A DNA stretch of 64,000 nt from SZUA-584 sp964607965 (GTDB taxonomy: Bacteria > Bacillota > Clostridia > Christensenellales > SZUA-584), in the NCBI GenBank assembly GCA_964607965.1, contig CAZSMH010000001.1:1-64000 (forward strand), given 5' to 3'. Numbering within the stretch: the stretch's first letter is position 1; each line of letters starts with the position of its first letter. Made by a program: the position numbers and the translations under genes. A model generated the notes under the pieces. That model was not told where the DNA came from, made no database searches, and worked only from the letters and a program-made list of their open reading frames with translations. Shown here piece after piece: positions 54,279 to 63,368 of the stretch.

Positions 54279-55034
54279 ATGCTCAGAAGCTTTTATATTG
54301 CAGGCACAGGCATGTTGGCTCAAAGAGCCAGAATGAATGTCTTGACGAATAATATAACTAACATAGATACAACAGGTTATAAAAAAGATGCGATTGTCTC
54401 CCGATCGTTTGCAGATTTGTTAATACAGAACAAAAAGGATCCGTACTTGCTTAATAAATCAGCATTAATAGGTCCGCAGAATACCGGAGCCCATGTAGAT
54501 ATTATTGCAACCGTATTTTCTCAGGGAGATCTTGAGGAAACAAGGCGGCAAACGGATTTGGCGCTGGAGGGGCAGGGCTTTTTTACAGTACAGACTAATG
54601 AGGGGAACAGATATACCCGTGACGGCAGTTTTTCCGTAGGAAATGACGGTTGCCTTATAACCGGCGACGGCTGTTATGTATCTGGATATAACGGAAGAAT
54701 ATATGTGGGCCACGGCTCGTTTGCTGTTGACACACTGGGAAATGTGACCGTAGATGGACAAATAACAGACAGACTAAGAATCGTTGATTTTGATGATTTA
54801 TCCGGGCTTAGGAAAACAGGCGAGAATCTGTATGCCAATTACTCGAATCAGCCGGTCAGACAGGCACAAAACGTTAAGGTTATGCAAGGATATCTTGAGG
54901 TTTCAAATGTTAACATGGCGGACGAAGTAGTAAACATGGTTGAAGTAAACCGCGCTTTTGAGATGAATCAGCGGGTGCTTAGGATAATTGATGAATCACT
55001 GTCAAAGTCAGTTAACGAAGTAGGAAGGGTATAG
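54279..55034 (+). CDS. Flagellar rod protein of the FlgF/FlgG family (FlhO-like)
   Basis: 251 residues. N-terminal YIAGTGMLAQRARMNVLTNNITNIDTTGYKK and C-terminal NMADEVVNMVEVNRAFEMNQRVL are the D0/D1 rod motifs. Two such genes in tandem here correspond to flhO-flhP of Bacillus, which form the distal rod. Confidence 0.9.
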   Translation: MLRSFYIAGTGMLAQRARMNVLTNNITNIDTTGYKKDAIVSRSFADLLIQNKKDPYLLNKSALIGPQNTGAHVDIIATVFSQGDLEETRRQTDLALEGQGFFTVQTNEGNRYTRDGSFSVGNDGCLITGDGCYVSGYNGRIYVGHGSFAVDTLGNVTVDGQITDRLRIVDFDDLSGLRKTGENLYANYSNQPVRQAQNVKVMQGYLEVSNVNMADEVVNMVEVNRAFEMNQRVLRIIDESLSKSVNEVGRV

Positions 55035-55044
55035 GGTGGTCGGA

Positions 55045-55797
55045 ATGCAGACTTTATACGCGGCAGGGCTTGGCGTTAAGATGCAGCAGCATCGTGTGGG
55101 TGTAATCGCAAACAATATTGCGAATATAAATACTGCAGGATTCAAAAGCCAGCGGGTCAGCTTTAAAGATGCGCTGTATACTGAATTGATAAATCCCGCA
55201 GACACGGCGAGTACCGAAAATCTGCAGCAGGGTACGGGTGTTTTGATAGTCTCCACTTCCAGGGATTTTTCCTTTGGGAATCCGCTTAATACCGGCAATT
55301 CTCTTGACTTATATATTGACGGCAACGGGTTTTTTACAGTGGCCGACAGCGACGGTGAAATAATGTATACGCGCAATGGGTGTTTCGGCGTTTCCAGCGA
55401 AGCGGACGGTCGTTATCTGGTAACCGCGCAAGGAAATTACATTCTGGATACCGACAATAACCGTATAAGCGTACCTTTGAATACGGATCAGATTACGGTC
55501 AGTCCGGAGGGATTGATAGCATTTGACGGTGTTTCAGCTGCAACTTTGCGGATAGTTGATTTTATGAACAAAGAAGGATTGCTGGCACAGGGAAACGGAT
55601 GCTATATCGAGACGGAAGTGTCCGGACCGCCCGTGGCCTCGGAGGCACAAATATCGCAGGGGGTTATGGAGTCTTCAAATGTTGATTTGGCTGTTGAACT
55701 ATCAAGATTGATTCGTGCCCAAAGAGCGTTTTCGCTTGCAGGAAGGGCTGTGAGCATATGGGATCAGATGGCGTCAAACGCTAACAATATAAGATAA
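55045..55797 (+). CDS. flgG: Flagellar rod protein of the FlgF/FlgG family (FlhP-like)
   Basis: 250 residues with GVIANNIANINTAGFKSQR and a C-terminal VDLAVELSRLIRAQRAFSLAG. Second of the tandem pair; whether it is the FlgF or FlgG counterpart cannot be decided, so the symbol is tentative. The ATG at 55045 has GGGTGG five bases upstream; the GTG at 55036 is a valid alternative. Confidence 0.88.
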   Translation: MQTLYAAGLGVKMQQHRVGVIANNIANINTAGFKSQRVSFKDALYTELINPADTASTENLQQGTGVLIVSTSRDFSFGNPLNTGNSLDLYIDGNGFFTVADSDGEIMYTRNGCFGVSSEADGRYLVTAQGNYILDTDNNRISVPLNTDQITVSPEGLIAFDGVSAATLRIVDFMNKEGLLAQGNGCYIETEVSGPPVASEAQISQGVMESSNVDLAVELSRLIRAQRAFSLAGRAVSIWDQMASNANNIR

Positions 55798-55813
55798 ATA
55801 CAAGGAGGCATAA

Positions 55814-56221
55814 ATGGACTCTCGGCTTAAGCAATGTAACATATGCAACAAGTTGTTTTATTCGTTCGGGGCGGGTAATTGTCCTGAATGCACCGAAAAG
55901 ACGGAAAAAGATTTTGAAAAGGTGAGAGATTATATATACGAGAACCAAAATGCCAACGTTGTTGAGATATCGCAGAAAACAGGCGTTTCTGAGAAAGCAA
56001 TACTATCATATTTGAAAGATGGACGCCTGACAATAGCAGAAGACAACGGGCTGCTGCTGTGTGAGAATTGCAGCCGATCTATACCAACAGGCCGTTACTG
56101 CAAGGAATGCAGCAGAATGCTGGAGTATGATTTAAAAGGAGCATATGTAGCCCCCGAGGACAGAAAAAAAGGCAGCGCAAAAGGGTTGGGCAAAATGCAT
56201 ATTGATTATTATGATAAATAA
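55814..56221 (+). CDS. yvyF: YvyF-like zinc-finger regulator, flagellar operon protein
   Basis: 135 residues. An N-terminal zinc ribbon (CNICNKLFYSFGAGNCPEC), a helix-turn-helix-like middle (VVEISQKTGVSEKAILSYLK) and a second Cys set (CENCSRSIPTGRYCKEC). This is the YvyF architecture, and the gene stands before flgM as in Bacillus. In that species YvyF affects flagellar gene expression. Confidence 0.9.
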   Translation: MDSRLKQCNICNKLFYSFGAGNCPECTEKTEKDFEKVRDYIYENQNANVVEISQKTGVSEKAILSYLKDGRLTIAEDNGLLLCENCSRSIPTGRYCKECSRMLEYDLKGAYVAPEDRKKGSAKGLGKMHIDYYDK

Positions 56222-56248
56222 ATATTTATATATATGAGGTGAAAGACT

Positions 56249-56524
56249 GTGAGAATTGATTCAATATCCCCGAAGGATTTGCTTAGGCAGTATACGCATA
56301 TTAGGGAAAACAAGCCGGCCCCGGCAGCCTCGCCCGGTACGGACAGGGCTGAAATAACAGACGGCGCTAAAATGTTTTCCAATGCGCTTAAGGAAACGAT
56401 GAATATGATGGAGGTGCGGTCTTCCGAGGAACTCGAACATATCAATCAAGTTGCGGAGCAAATCAAAAACGATACTTATTCGGTTCCGGGGATAAAGGTG
56501 GCAGAAAAGATATTAGGTAAATAG
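56249..56524 (+). CDS. flgM: Anti-sigma-28 factor FlgM
   Basis: 91 residues: unstructured N-terminal half, then the sigma-binding helices (VRSSEELEHINQVAEQIKN) and the conserved GIKVAEKILGK end. It holds SigD inactive until the hook is finished and it is exported. GTG start with GAGGTG upstream. Confidence 0.88.
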   Translation: MRIDSISPKDLLRQYTHIRENKPAPAASPGTDRAEITDGAKMFSNALKETMNMMEVRSSEELEHINQVAEQIKNDTYSVPGIKVAEKILGK

Positions 56525-56557
56525 CAGCATCAGTTTTATATGAAAGGAGGCATTATT

Positions 56558-57064
56558 GTGGACCGGCTGATAACAGCGCTTCAAGCGGTATTGAAGCAAG
56601 AGACAAAAGAATATAGTTTAATTCTTGCACTGGCCGGAGAAAAAAAAGAAAGCCTGCTTAAAAATGATGTTGCAGAGCTTGAGCGTATTGTTGCAAAAGA
56701 ATGGGTGGTACTTAAAAAAATAAAGCAGCTTGAGACCGAACGCGAAGGTTTGATTGGCAAAATAGCAGCTTTATGCCGTATGCCCCGCGATACGCTGCGC
56801 CTTGAGCATATAATGGATGTATTAGATGATGATATAAAGCAGGATTTTAAACGCATCAAAAAGGAACTGGAGAGCGTATTGGAAGAGCTATCGGAACAAA
56901 ATTTTGTTAACAAAGGGCTTATCGATACGCATCTTGCATACTCTGCTTTCTGCGTAAATCTGCTGACCGGACATCTTAATAAAAAACTGGGTGTCTATTC
57001 GCACTCGGGCGTAATTATGGACAGGCATGAAACCGGCAATCTGTTGGTTGACCAAATGGTTTGA
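56558..57064 (+). CDS. flgN: FlgN-type chaperone for hook-filament junction proteins
   Basis: 168 residues, nearly all helical, with LTALQAVLKQETKEYSLILALAGEK near the start. Its position between flgM and flgK-flgL is that of flgN. The GTG at 56558 follows AAAGGAGG by 7 nt; the ATG at 56540 overlaps that ribosome site. Confidence 0.88.
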   Translation: MDRLITALQAVLKQETKEYSLILALAGEKKESLLKNDVAELERIVAKEWVVLKKIKQLETEREGLIGKIAALCRMPRDTLRLEHIMDVLDDDIKQDFKRIKKELESVLEELSEQNFVNKGLIDTHLAYSAFCVNLLTGHLNKKLGVYSHSGVIMDRHETGNLLVDQMV

Positions 57065-57073
57065 GGTAATAAA

Positions 57074-58570
57074 ATGGCAAGTATGTTTTTCGGGTTAGAA
57101 ATCTCAAAGTCAGCGTTGGCAGTAAGTCAGCGCTCTATCACTTTGACGGGACACAACATTGCCAATGCAAATACTGTTGGGTATACCCGCCAGCGCATAT
57201 TGCAGCAGGCGATAGATCCGAACCTTGCACCGTCACATATCGCTAACGATAAAAGAGCGATTATTGGCGGCGGCGTTGAAACCTGTGTTATAGATCAGAT
57301 TCGCAGTGATTACATTGACAGGCAGTACCGTAAGGAAAACGCATCGCTTGGATATTGGAGTACCCGCGCTGAGGAACTGCAGTATGTCGAATCTATTCTA
57401 AACGAACTTTCAGACAGCAGCATTTCGGCTGCCATGAAAGACTTTTTCAATAGTGTCAGCGAACTTTCAATGGACCCGGTGAATGAAGAGATTCGTACAA
57501 ATGTTCAGCAGAACGCCTTGAAAATGATAGATACATTCGGTCATTATTACAAGGGTCTGGTTGACTTGCAGGTCACATATAACGAATCTATGAATGCTGT
57601 CGTGCAGGATATAAACGACCTGCTGACAAGCATAGCAGGCTATAACAAGCAGGTTTACGCATACGAACTGTCCGGGCAGAAGGCCAATGACCTTCGTGAT
57701 AAGCGCAACGTATTGCTCGACCAGCTTTCGGAGCTTGTTGGGATAACATACGAAGAGGATTCTAACGGTTATTTTATTGTAAACTGCGACGGCGTTGAAC
57801 TGATAAATCACGTTACGGTAACGCTGCTGGAAACCCAGCCAGTGCTTACCGGAGAAGTGTCAGGTTCGCCGGATTTCTATGAGATATATTACGAGGGTAC
57901 GACAACGCCTTTTTCCTACAGCGACGGCGAACTGTATGCATACAAAATTCTGCGGGACGGTAACTCGCCGGATGATGTCGGTATACCTTATATTCTGCAG
58001 AACCTGAACAAGCTTGCAAGATACATGGCTGAGGCGTTCAACGATGTTCATAGTGGCGGATATACAATGCCGTACGGGGCACAGCCGTCCCAGACAGGTA
58101 TCAACTTTTTTGACGTGCCTGCAGGCGGTTACGGCGACATCACAGCCGGGACACTGGATTTGTCGGCACAGATACTGGCGAATGTCAATAACATTGCAGC
58201 CTCCGGTGTATTTATTGATCCTAGTGCTGCAAACCCGGAGAAGGGCAATAATGAAAATGCGCTGGCATTATCCGCGCTTTCGACAAGAATGGATATACCC
58301 GGCGTAGGCAACTTTGAGAACTACTTAAAAAGCACCACTGTAGAAATAGCGTTAGTAAGCTCTACGAGTCAGAAAATGACTTATAGCCAGAAAACGATTG
58401 TAGACAATCTTGAAAACCGGCGGCAGTCGGTTTCCGGAGTGTCGCTTGATGAGGAAATGGTTCAGATGATTACATATCAGCACGCGTATGCGGCCGCCTC
58501 ACGTGTTTTAACCGCGATTGACGAGGCGCTTGATGTGCTGATAAACCGGACAGGCCTAGTTGGCCGTTAG
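57074..58570 (+). CDS. flgK: Hook-filament junction protein 1 FlgK
   Basis: 498 residues. N-terminal FFGLEISKSALAVSQRSITL, HNIANANTVGYTRQR and C-terminal VSGVSLDEEMVQMITYQHAY and ASRVLTAIDEALDVLINRTG are typical. Joins hook to filament. Confidence 0.95.
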   Translation: MASMFFGLEISKSALAVSQRSITLTGHNIANANTVGYTRQRILQQAIDPNLAPSHIANDKRAIIGGGVETCVIDQIRSDYIDRQYRKENASLGYWSTRAEELQYVESILNELSDSSISAAMKDFFNSVSELSMDPVNEEIRTNVQQNALKMIDTFGHYYKGLVDLQVTYNESMNAVVQDINDLLTSIAGYNKQVYAYELSGQKANDLRDKRNVLLDQLSELVGITYEEDSNGYFIVNCDGVELINHVTVTLLETQPVLTGEVSGSPDFYEIYYEGTTTPFSYSDGELYAYKILRDGNSPDDVGIPYILQNLNKLARYMAEAFNDVHSGGYTMPYGAQPSQTGINFFDVPAGGYGDITAGTLDLSAQILANVNNIAASGVFIDPSAANPEKGNNENALALSALSTRMDIPGVGNFENYLKSTTVEIALVSSTSQKMTYSQKTIVDNLENRRQSVSGVSLDEEMVQMITYQHAYAAASRVLTAIDEALDVLINRTGLVGR

Positions 58571-58590
58571 CCGTAAAGGAGGCAATTATT

Positions 58591-59526
58591 ATGCGCGTGA
58601 CAAGCGGCATGATGCTTAGCGGGTATTTAAAGAATTTAAACAATAATATGTCTGAATTGAATAAACTGCAAAACCAGATGGCAACGGGCAAACGGATTAC
58701 CAAGCCTTCGGATGATCCTATCGGGGTTATATCCAGCATGCAGACCCGCGTAAAAATCTATAAAAGCGAACAGTATAAAAAAAATGTAGAAAAATCGCTG
58801 ACATGGCTTGAGCTGACAGAATCTTCGGTTCTTGAACTCAATGATATGCTCAAGACGGCTTATGAAAAAGCTGTGTACATGAGCAATGATTATTTATCTG
58901 CTGAGGATAAAGCTGCGACGGCGGAACAAATAGGGCAGCTGCGCGACCATGTTTTAAATATTGGCAATGCGAAATCGGGCGATAAATATATTTTCGGCGG
59001 CTATAATGTTACTTCTCCGCCATTTGTTTTGGACGCAACGGGCAATATTTTGTACAATGGGTATGATCTAACCGATGAGTCAAACCCTGCCCTGTTAGCC
59101 GAGGATGAAGCTTCCATACAATATGAAATCGGTTTCGACGTTATAATGGATATATCAACGACAGGAACGCAGCTTTTTGGTATGGGCGAAAATAACGTTT
59201 ACACGGTGCTCGATGATTTTTACACTGCGCTGAAAAACGATGCTTCAGGCGAAGAAATTTCACAGTTTATAAAAAAACTGCAGGACTGCCAGACGCATGT
59301 AATGTCTGTTGATGTGAGCGTAGGCGGGCGAGTCAACCGCTTAGAGCTTATACAAAACCGCTTTGAAGATGATGTATATATATACGAAGCGATAAAATCG
59401 AAAATTGAAGATGTTGACCAGGCCGAAGCTATAATGAATTATAAGATGGCGGAATTTGTATATACGGCAGCGCTTCAGGTAGGCAACAATATAGTTCAGA
59501 CTTCGCTTATCAATTTTCTAAAGTAG
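58591..59526 (+). CDS. flgL: Hook-filament junction protein 3 FlgL
   Basis: 311 residues of flagellin-like fold: N-terminal LNKLQNQMATGKRITKPSDD and C-terminal EDVDQAEAIMNYKMAEFVYT. AAAGGAGG precedes the ATG. Follows flgK. Confidence 0.95.
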   Translation: MRVTSGMMLSGYLKNLNNNMSELNKLQNQMATGKRITKPSDDPIGVISSMQTRVKIYKSEQYKKNVEKSLTWLELTESSVLELNDMLKTAYEKAVYMSNDYLSAEDKAATAEQIGQLRDHVLNIGNAKSGDKYIFGGYNVTSPPFVLDATGNILYNGYDLTDESNPALLAEDEASIQYEIGFDVIMDISTTGTQLFGMGENNVYTVLDDFYTALKNDASGEEISQFIKKLQDCQTHVMSVDVSVGGRVNRLELIQNRFEDDVYIYEAIKSKIEDVDQAEAIMNYKMAEFVYTAALQVGNNIVQTSLINFLK

Positions 59527-59549
59527 CGTGATGCAAAGGGGGGCTAAAT

Positions 59550-60035
59550 ATGCTCATTGAAACCGATAGATTCGGTTCTTTTGATACCAAGGATTCAAAG
59601 CTTATTGAATTTCCGCAGGGTTTGCCCGGGTTTGAGGAACTGCGTCAGTTTATTATTCTTGAGGTGCCGCAGACAAAACCCGTATACTGGCTGCAGTCAA
59701 CGGAAAACAAATACATTGCTTTGCCTGTAATACTTTCGTTTGAGATAATGGATGATTATTATATAGATATCCGTGAAAACGAGCTTGAGGAACTGCAGGT
59801 TGAAAGCCAGAACGATTTGCTGGTAATGAATGTTGTTGTGATTCCGGGTAAAATTGAAGAGATGACAGTAAATCTTGCCGCGCCCATTATTATTAATGCT
59901 GTGCGCGGTATAGGAAAGCAGATTATTATTGACGCAAAGACGATGCCTATTCGCTGGCCGGTATATGAGGCAATCATGAAGAGTCTTGACAAAGGAGGAG
60001 AGCAGGATGCTGGTGTTGTCGAGGAAAACGGGTGA
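59550..60035 (+). CDS. fliW: FliW, flagellar assembly factor and CsrA antagonist
   Basis: 161 residues with FPQGLPGFEELRQFIILE, YWLQSTENKYIALPVI, VVVIPGKIEEMTVNLAAPIIIN and a C-terminal YPIRWPVYE-like segment. FliW binds flagellin or CsrA; when flagellin is used up FliW sequesters CsrA and relieves flagellin translation. It overlaps csrA by 29 nt. Confidence 0.95.
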   Translation: MLIETDRFGSFDTKDSKLIEFPQGLPGFEELRQFIILEVPQTKPVYWLQSTENKYIALPVILSFEIMDDYYIDIRENELEELQVESQNDLLVMNVVVIPGKIEEMTVNLAAPIIINAVRGIGKQIIIDAKTMPIRWPVYEAIMKSLDKGGEQDAGVVEENG

Positions 60036-60213
60036 AGGAATCACGCTTAATCAGGACGTTGTGATAGAGATTTTATCAATTGAAGGGGATAGGGTTAAGA
60101 TAGGTATAAACGCTCCTAAGGAAATGAGGATATTCCGTAAGGAGCTTTTGGATGAAACAGTAGATCTGAATCGAGCGGCGGCTAATACGCCGGCGATTTC
60201 TTTTGGCCGTTAA
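60007..60213 (+). CDS. csrA: Translational repressor CsrA
   Basis: 68 residues: MLVLSRKTGEGITLNQDV, VKIGINAPKEMRIFRKELL with the RNA-binding Arg, and a short tail. The ATG at 60007 is set by GGAGGAGAGCAGG upstream and by the invariant MLVLSRK start; the longer frame from 59986 is rejected. It should repress the nearby flagellin mRNA. Confidence 0.96.
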   Translation: MLVLSRKTGEGITLNQDVVIEILSIEGDRVKIGINAPKEMRIFRKELLDETVDLNRAAANTPAISFGR

Positions 60214-60236
60214 TTAATATTAAATACGAAAAACTA

Positions 60237-60330
60237 AGGCTCTCATGCAGCAGCGCGTGAGGGCTTTTGATATTCTCAAAAACGTAAAGACTGCGGCATG
60301 CAACCTATACTGCAAAGCAGTAATTTTTTT
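60237..60330 (+). terminator. Two hairpins after csrA
   Basis: A stem GCTCTCA/TGAGGGC with one G-U pair near 60237-60272 is followed by TTTTG. A second stem ACTGC/GCAGT at 60309-60321 is followed by a seven-T run (60324-60330). Together they probably end the long plus-strand flagellar transcript. Confidence 0.6.
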
Positions 60331-60358
60331 GCTTTGGCAAGCGGCTGCATAAATAAGA

Positions 60359-60388
60359 AACTGCCGACCCGATTGCGAGCCGGCAGTT
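60359..60388 (-). terminator. Terminator of the flagellin gene
   Basis: AACTGCCG (60359-60366) pairs with CGGCAGTT (60381-60388). On the minus strand it lies about 45 nt after the flagellin stop and is followed by TTTCTTATTT. Confidence 0.75.
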
Positions 60389-60434
60389 CCTATTTTTAGA
60401 CTGAGAGTCGGATGGACTCTGTGTGTGGCGCCGT

Positions 60435-61550
60435 TTACCCGAGCAGCGAGAGCACGTTCTGCGGAGCTGCATTGGCCTGAGCCAACATAGCGGTCGCAGC
60501 CTGTACAAGTATGCTGTTCTGGGTGAATACTGTCATCTCTTTTGCCATATCGAGGTCTCTGATACGGCTTTCGGCAGCCTGCAGGTTTTCTGCGGATGTA
60601 TCGAGGTTGCTTATCTTGTGCTCAAGCCTATTCTGCACAGCACCCAGGTTTGCGCGCTGTTCCGATACATCATTGATTGCCGCGTTGACAGTGCCTATGG
60701 CATCGTTTGCATTGCTCTGAGTATCCACGGCAGCAGAGGTCAAACCAAGATTGGCAGCCCGCATATCACCTATTGTTATTGCCAGGCTTTCATCTTTGTT
60801 TGCGCCTGTATGTATCTGGGCAGCTGTACCGGACACGGTAAACGCAAGAGCCTGACCAACGAAGGAATCAGCAGCATGCGAAGCCATAGTGATGCTTACA
60901 GTTCTTCCGCCTCCGAAATCAAGGCTGACTGTGCCAGCACCTGCCGGCTGTGCCTGGACCACCGCTGTGCTGTCGGAAGCCAGCGTGAAGGTGTAGGCTG
61001 TGCCTGCGGCACCCGGACGCGTGATGTTGATTGTATCAGCCGTTGAGAATCCTTGGATTGTGATGTCGGTGACACCAAGAACACCGGGTCTTACAGCCGA
61101 AGCGCCCGTCACCGAAGCGGTTGAACCAAAGCTGCCGTTGAGCAATACCTTGTTGTTGAATGTGGTTTTGGTTGCGATGTCGTCGATTTCCAGCTTAAGC
61201 TCGGCAAACTCGGAGTTCAATGCAGCGCGGTCAACAGAATCATCGTTAGTGTCGGTTGCTGACTGTACAGCCAGTTCGCGCATACGCTGAAGTATGGAGT
61301 GGGTTTCTGTAAGGGCGCCTTCAGCCGTCTGCACAAGCGATATGGCATCTTCACTGTTCTTAGAGGCCATCTGCAGGCCGCGGATCTGCGCTCTCATTTT
61401 TTCTGAAATCGCAAGACCGGCAGCATCGTCGCCGGCACGGTTGATTCTAAAGCCTGACGACAATTTCTCGGTTGATTTTGATACGCTAGTGTTGTTCATA
61501 GCGTACTGACGATGAGTATTCATCGCCATAATGTTGTTGTTAATACGCAT
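60435..61550 (-). CDS. fliC: Flagellin
   Basis: 371 residues. The conserved N-terminal D0/D1 (RINNNIMAMNTHRQYAMN, KLSSGFRINRAGDDAAGLAI) and C-terminal D1/D0 (ANLGAVQNRLEHKISNLDTS, ILVQAATAMLAQANAAPQNV, ending LSLLG) are complete, with a Ser/Thr/Ala-rich hypervariable centre of about 100 residues. The LQRMRELAVQSA stretch includes the site read by TLR5 in many flagellins. It is transcribed against its neighbours from the sigma-28 promoter at 61658-61685. GGGAGG precedes the ATG. Confidence 0.98.
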   Translation of the reverse strand: MRINNNIMAMNTHRQYAMNNTSVSKSTEKLSSGFRINRAGDDAAGLAISEKMRAQIRGLQMASKNSEDAISLVQTAEGALTETHSILQRMRELAVQSATDTNDDSVDRAALNSEFAELKLEIDDIATKTTFNNKVLLNGSFGSTASVTGASAVRPGVLGVTDITIQGFSTADTINITRPGAAGTAYTFTLASDSTAVVQAQPAGAGTVSLDFGGGRTVSITMASHAADSFVGQALAFTVSGTAAQIHTGANKDESLAITIGDMRAANLGLTSAAVDTQSNANDAIGTVNAAINDVSEQRANLGAVQNRLEHKISNLDTSAENLQAAESRIRDLDMAKEMTVFTQNSILVQAATAMLAQANAAPQNVLSLLG

Positions 61551-61576
61551 AATTTTTTCCTCCCTGAAATTTTTTT

Positions 61577-61588
61577 CGCATCCTTGCG
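61577..61588 (-). promoter_or_regulatory. Candidate CsrA binding hairpin in the flagellin leader
   Basis: On the minus strand CGCAAGGATGCG forms CGCA/TGCG with the loop AGGA, close to the CsrA SELEX consensus RUACARGGAUGU. It lies about 20 nt before the flagellin ribosome site (CAGGGAGG, itself a GGA site), the two-site arrangement known from Bacillus hag. Confidence 0.6.
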
Positions 61589-61607
61589 TGGTTTATAAAA
61601 GAAAAAC

Positions 61608-61637
61608 AAACGTTTCTGGGCGCCTTCGTCAACGTTT
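61608..61637 (-). promoter_or_regulatory. Hairpin with T-rich tail in the flagellin leader
   Basis: On the minus strand AAACGTT (61637-61631) pairs with AACGTTT (61614-61608) around a loop containing GGCGCC, and GTTTTTCTTTT follows. It is shaped like a terminator but lies between promoter and gene, so it could be an attenuator or a 5' stabilising stem. Confidence 0.5.
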
Positions 61638-61657
61638 ATATTTCTCTTACGATTGAT

Positions 61658-61685
61658 ATATCGGCAATATAGAAAGAATACTTTA
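61658..61685 (-). promoter_or_regulatory. Sigma-28 promoter of flagellin
   Basis: On the minus strand TAAA (61685-61682) and GCCGATAT (61665-61658) are separated by 16 nt, matching the SigD/FliA consensus. The transcript would start near 61650, about 100 nt before the flagellin ATG. Confidence 0.85.
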
Positions 61686-61693
61686 ACAATTTA

Positions 61694-61723
61694 TTGATTA
61701 ACAATGGAAAAAAAGTTTATTAA
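61694..61723 (+). promoter_or_regulatory. Possible sigma-A promoter for fliF
   Basis: TTGATT (61694-61699) and TATTAA (61718-61723) are 18 nt apart, about 55 nt before the fliF start. The region is AT-rich, so a chance match is possible. Confidence 0.35.
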
Positions 61724-61778
61724 TAATTCGAATCAACATATATTTATATATTTTATTATTTATGTATTGGGAAGGCTT

Positions 61779-63359
61779 ATGGCGAACGCGTTAACGAAGA
61801 TACCTTCAAAAATTTTTGATGCTTTTAAAAAAATGGAAAAAGGCCAAAAGGTCAGGCTGTTTATACTTATAGCAGTAATAATCATTATTCTTGTGCTGGT
61901 CTCGGTAGTGCTGAATCAAAAAAATTATACTGTTTTATACAGAGGGCTTGATTCTTCGGAAGCGGGTATAGTATTAGGCATGCTTGAGGACATGGGCGTT
62001 GATGCTAAGGCTGAGGGCACGGGTACTATACTTGTTGATGAATTGGTAGCGGACAGCGTGCGTATGCAGCTGGCAGCGCAGGGATACCCAAACAGCGGAC
62101 TGTCCTACGATATTTTTCAGAACGCTTCAGGGCTTGGCGTAACCGATATGGAAAAACAGGTCTATTACCAGTTTCAGCTTCAGGAGAATCTGCGCCGCAC
62201 AATTATGAAAATGAGCAAGGTTGAGGATGCGGTGGTAAACATAGACCTCGGCGAAGAAAGTTCATATGTGTTCTCCGACAAAGAACAGGCGCCCACGGCT
62301 GCAGTGCTTCTTGAGCTGCACGGCGGGCAGCGGCTTACCGGCGATGAAGTCAAATCCATTTCCGAACTTGTGTCCAACAGTGTTTCAGGGCTTGATGTAG
62401 AGAACATAAGCATTACAGACTCCTCGATGAATCAATACAGCGTTAACAAAGATAACGAGATTGAAAGCGTTGATACACAAATAGGCCTTCAGACAAGCAT
62501 TGCAAAGCGCCTTAAGGATCAGGTAATAAATCTGCTGGCGCCCGTATTCGGAGACAATAATGTTATGGCTGAAATCAACGTTAAGCTTAATTTTGACACA
62601 AAGGTAATAGAATCAATTGAATTTGAGCCGCCCTCCAACGGGACGGAAGGACTTGTGGTCAGCATGAAGGAGCTTGTTGAAGCCATTATTAATGAAACAG
62701 AGGGTGATGTGGCAGGTATCGATGCAAACGGAACAGCGTCCGAGTATTTAGCAAAAATTGAAGACAACGATAATGCCGTATACTATAACGTTTCGCGGGA
62801 AGCTAACTTAGAAATAAACGAAACAAAAACTCTGATAGAGCAGGCAAAGGGAACAATTGAGGAACTTTCCGTATCGGTAATCATCAACAGCGAAAACGCC
62901 GATGATTATACCGAGGAAGTTATAAATCTTATTGCAACAGCAATAGGTGTGGATAAGTCGCTTGTGACAGTTGCCATGCTGCCGTTTATTTCGGCTGAAG
63001 AGCCGGACGGAATAAATAATTCTTTCCAGCAGCAGCAGGAAATACTCCAAAGCGTTCAGGACGCTGAAACGCTTCGTCTTGTAATAATTGTTGCTTCCGC
63101 GGTTATTGTATTAATAATACTTGCGGCAGTGATAAAAATGTTTGTAAACAGCGGCAGAACAGCGGTAACAGAAGGCGGATTTGAGTATATTGTTGACGAT
63201 GAGGCTGTTTTGGGCGAACCGCCAAGACCTTCGTTTGATGATATAAGTATTGAGGATCTTGACAAGACAGACAACAAGCTTCAGATACTTGAGGACTATA
63301 TAGGGAAAAATCCTGAATCGGTTGCTAATTTGCTGCGCAACTGGCTTAATGAAGACTAG
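61779..63359 (+). CDS. fliF: Flagellar MS-ring protein FliF
   Basis: 526 residues. An N-terminal membrane helix (about 24-46) and the ring-building motifs NYTVLYRGLDSSEAGIVLGML, AQGYPNSGLSYDIF and KVEDAVVNIDLGEES lead to a C-terminal helix and the cytoplasmic FliG-binding tail. The ATG at 61779 has GGGAAGG upstream and begins MANALTKIPS; the frame open from 61704 lacks a ribosome site. It is not beside fliE as usual but starts a new run with fliG. Confidence 0.95.
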   Translation: MANALTKIPSKIFDAFKKMEKGQKVRLFILIAVIIIILVLVSVVLNQKNYTVLYRGLDSSEAGIVLGMLEDMGVDAKAEGTGTILVDELVADSVRMQLAAQGYPNSGLSYDIFQNASGLGVTDMEKQVYYQFQLQENLRRTIMKMSKVEDAVVNIDLGEESSYVFSDKEQAPTAAVLLELHGGQRLTGDEVKSISELVSNSVSGLDVENISITDSSMNQYSVNKDNEIESVDTQIGLQTSIAKRLKDQVINLLAPVFGDNNVMAEINVKLNFDTKVIESIEFEPPSNGTEGLVVSMKELVEAIINETEGDVAGIDANGTASEYLAKIEDNDNAVYYNVSREANLEINETKTLIEQAKGTIEELSVSVIINSENADDYTEEVINLIATAIGVDKSLVTVAMLPFISAEEPDGINNSFQQQQEILQSVQDAETLRLVIIVASAVIVLIILAAVIKMFVNSGRTAVTEGGFEYIVDDEAVLGEPPRPSFDDISIEDLDKTDNKLQILEDYIGKNPESVANLLRNWLNED

Positions 63360-63368
63360 GAGCACACA

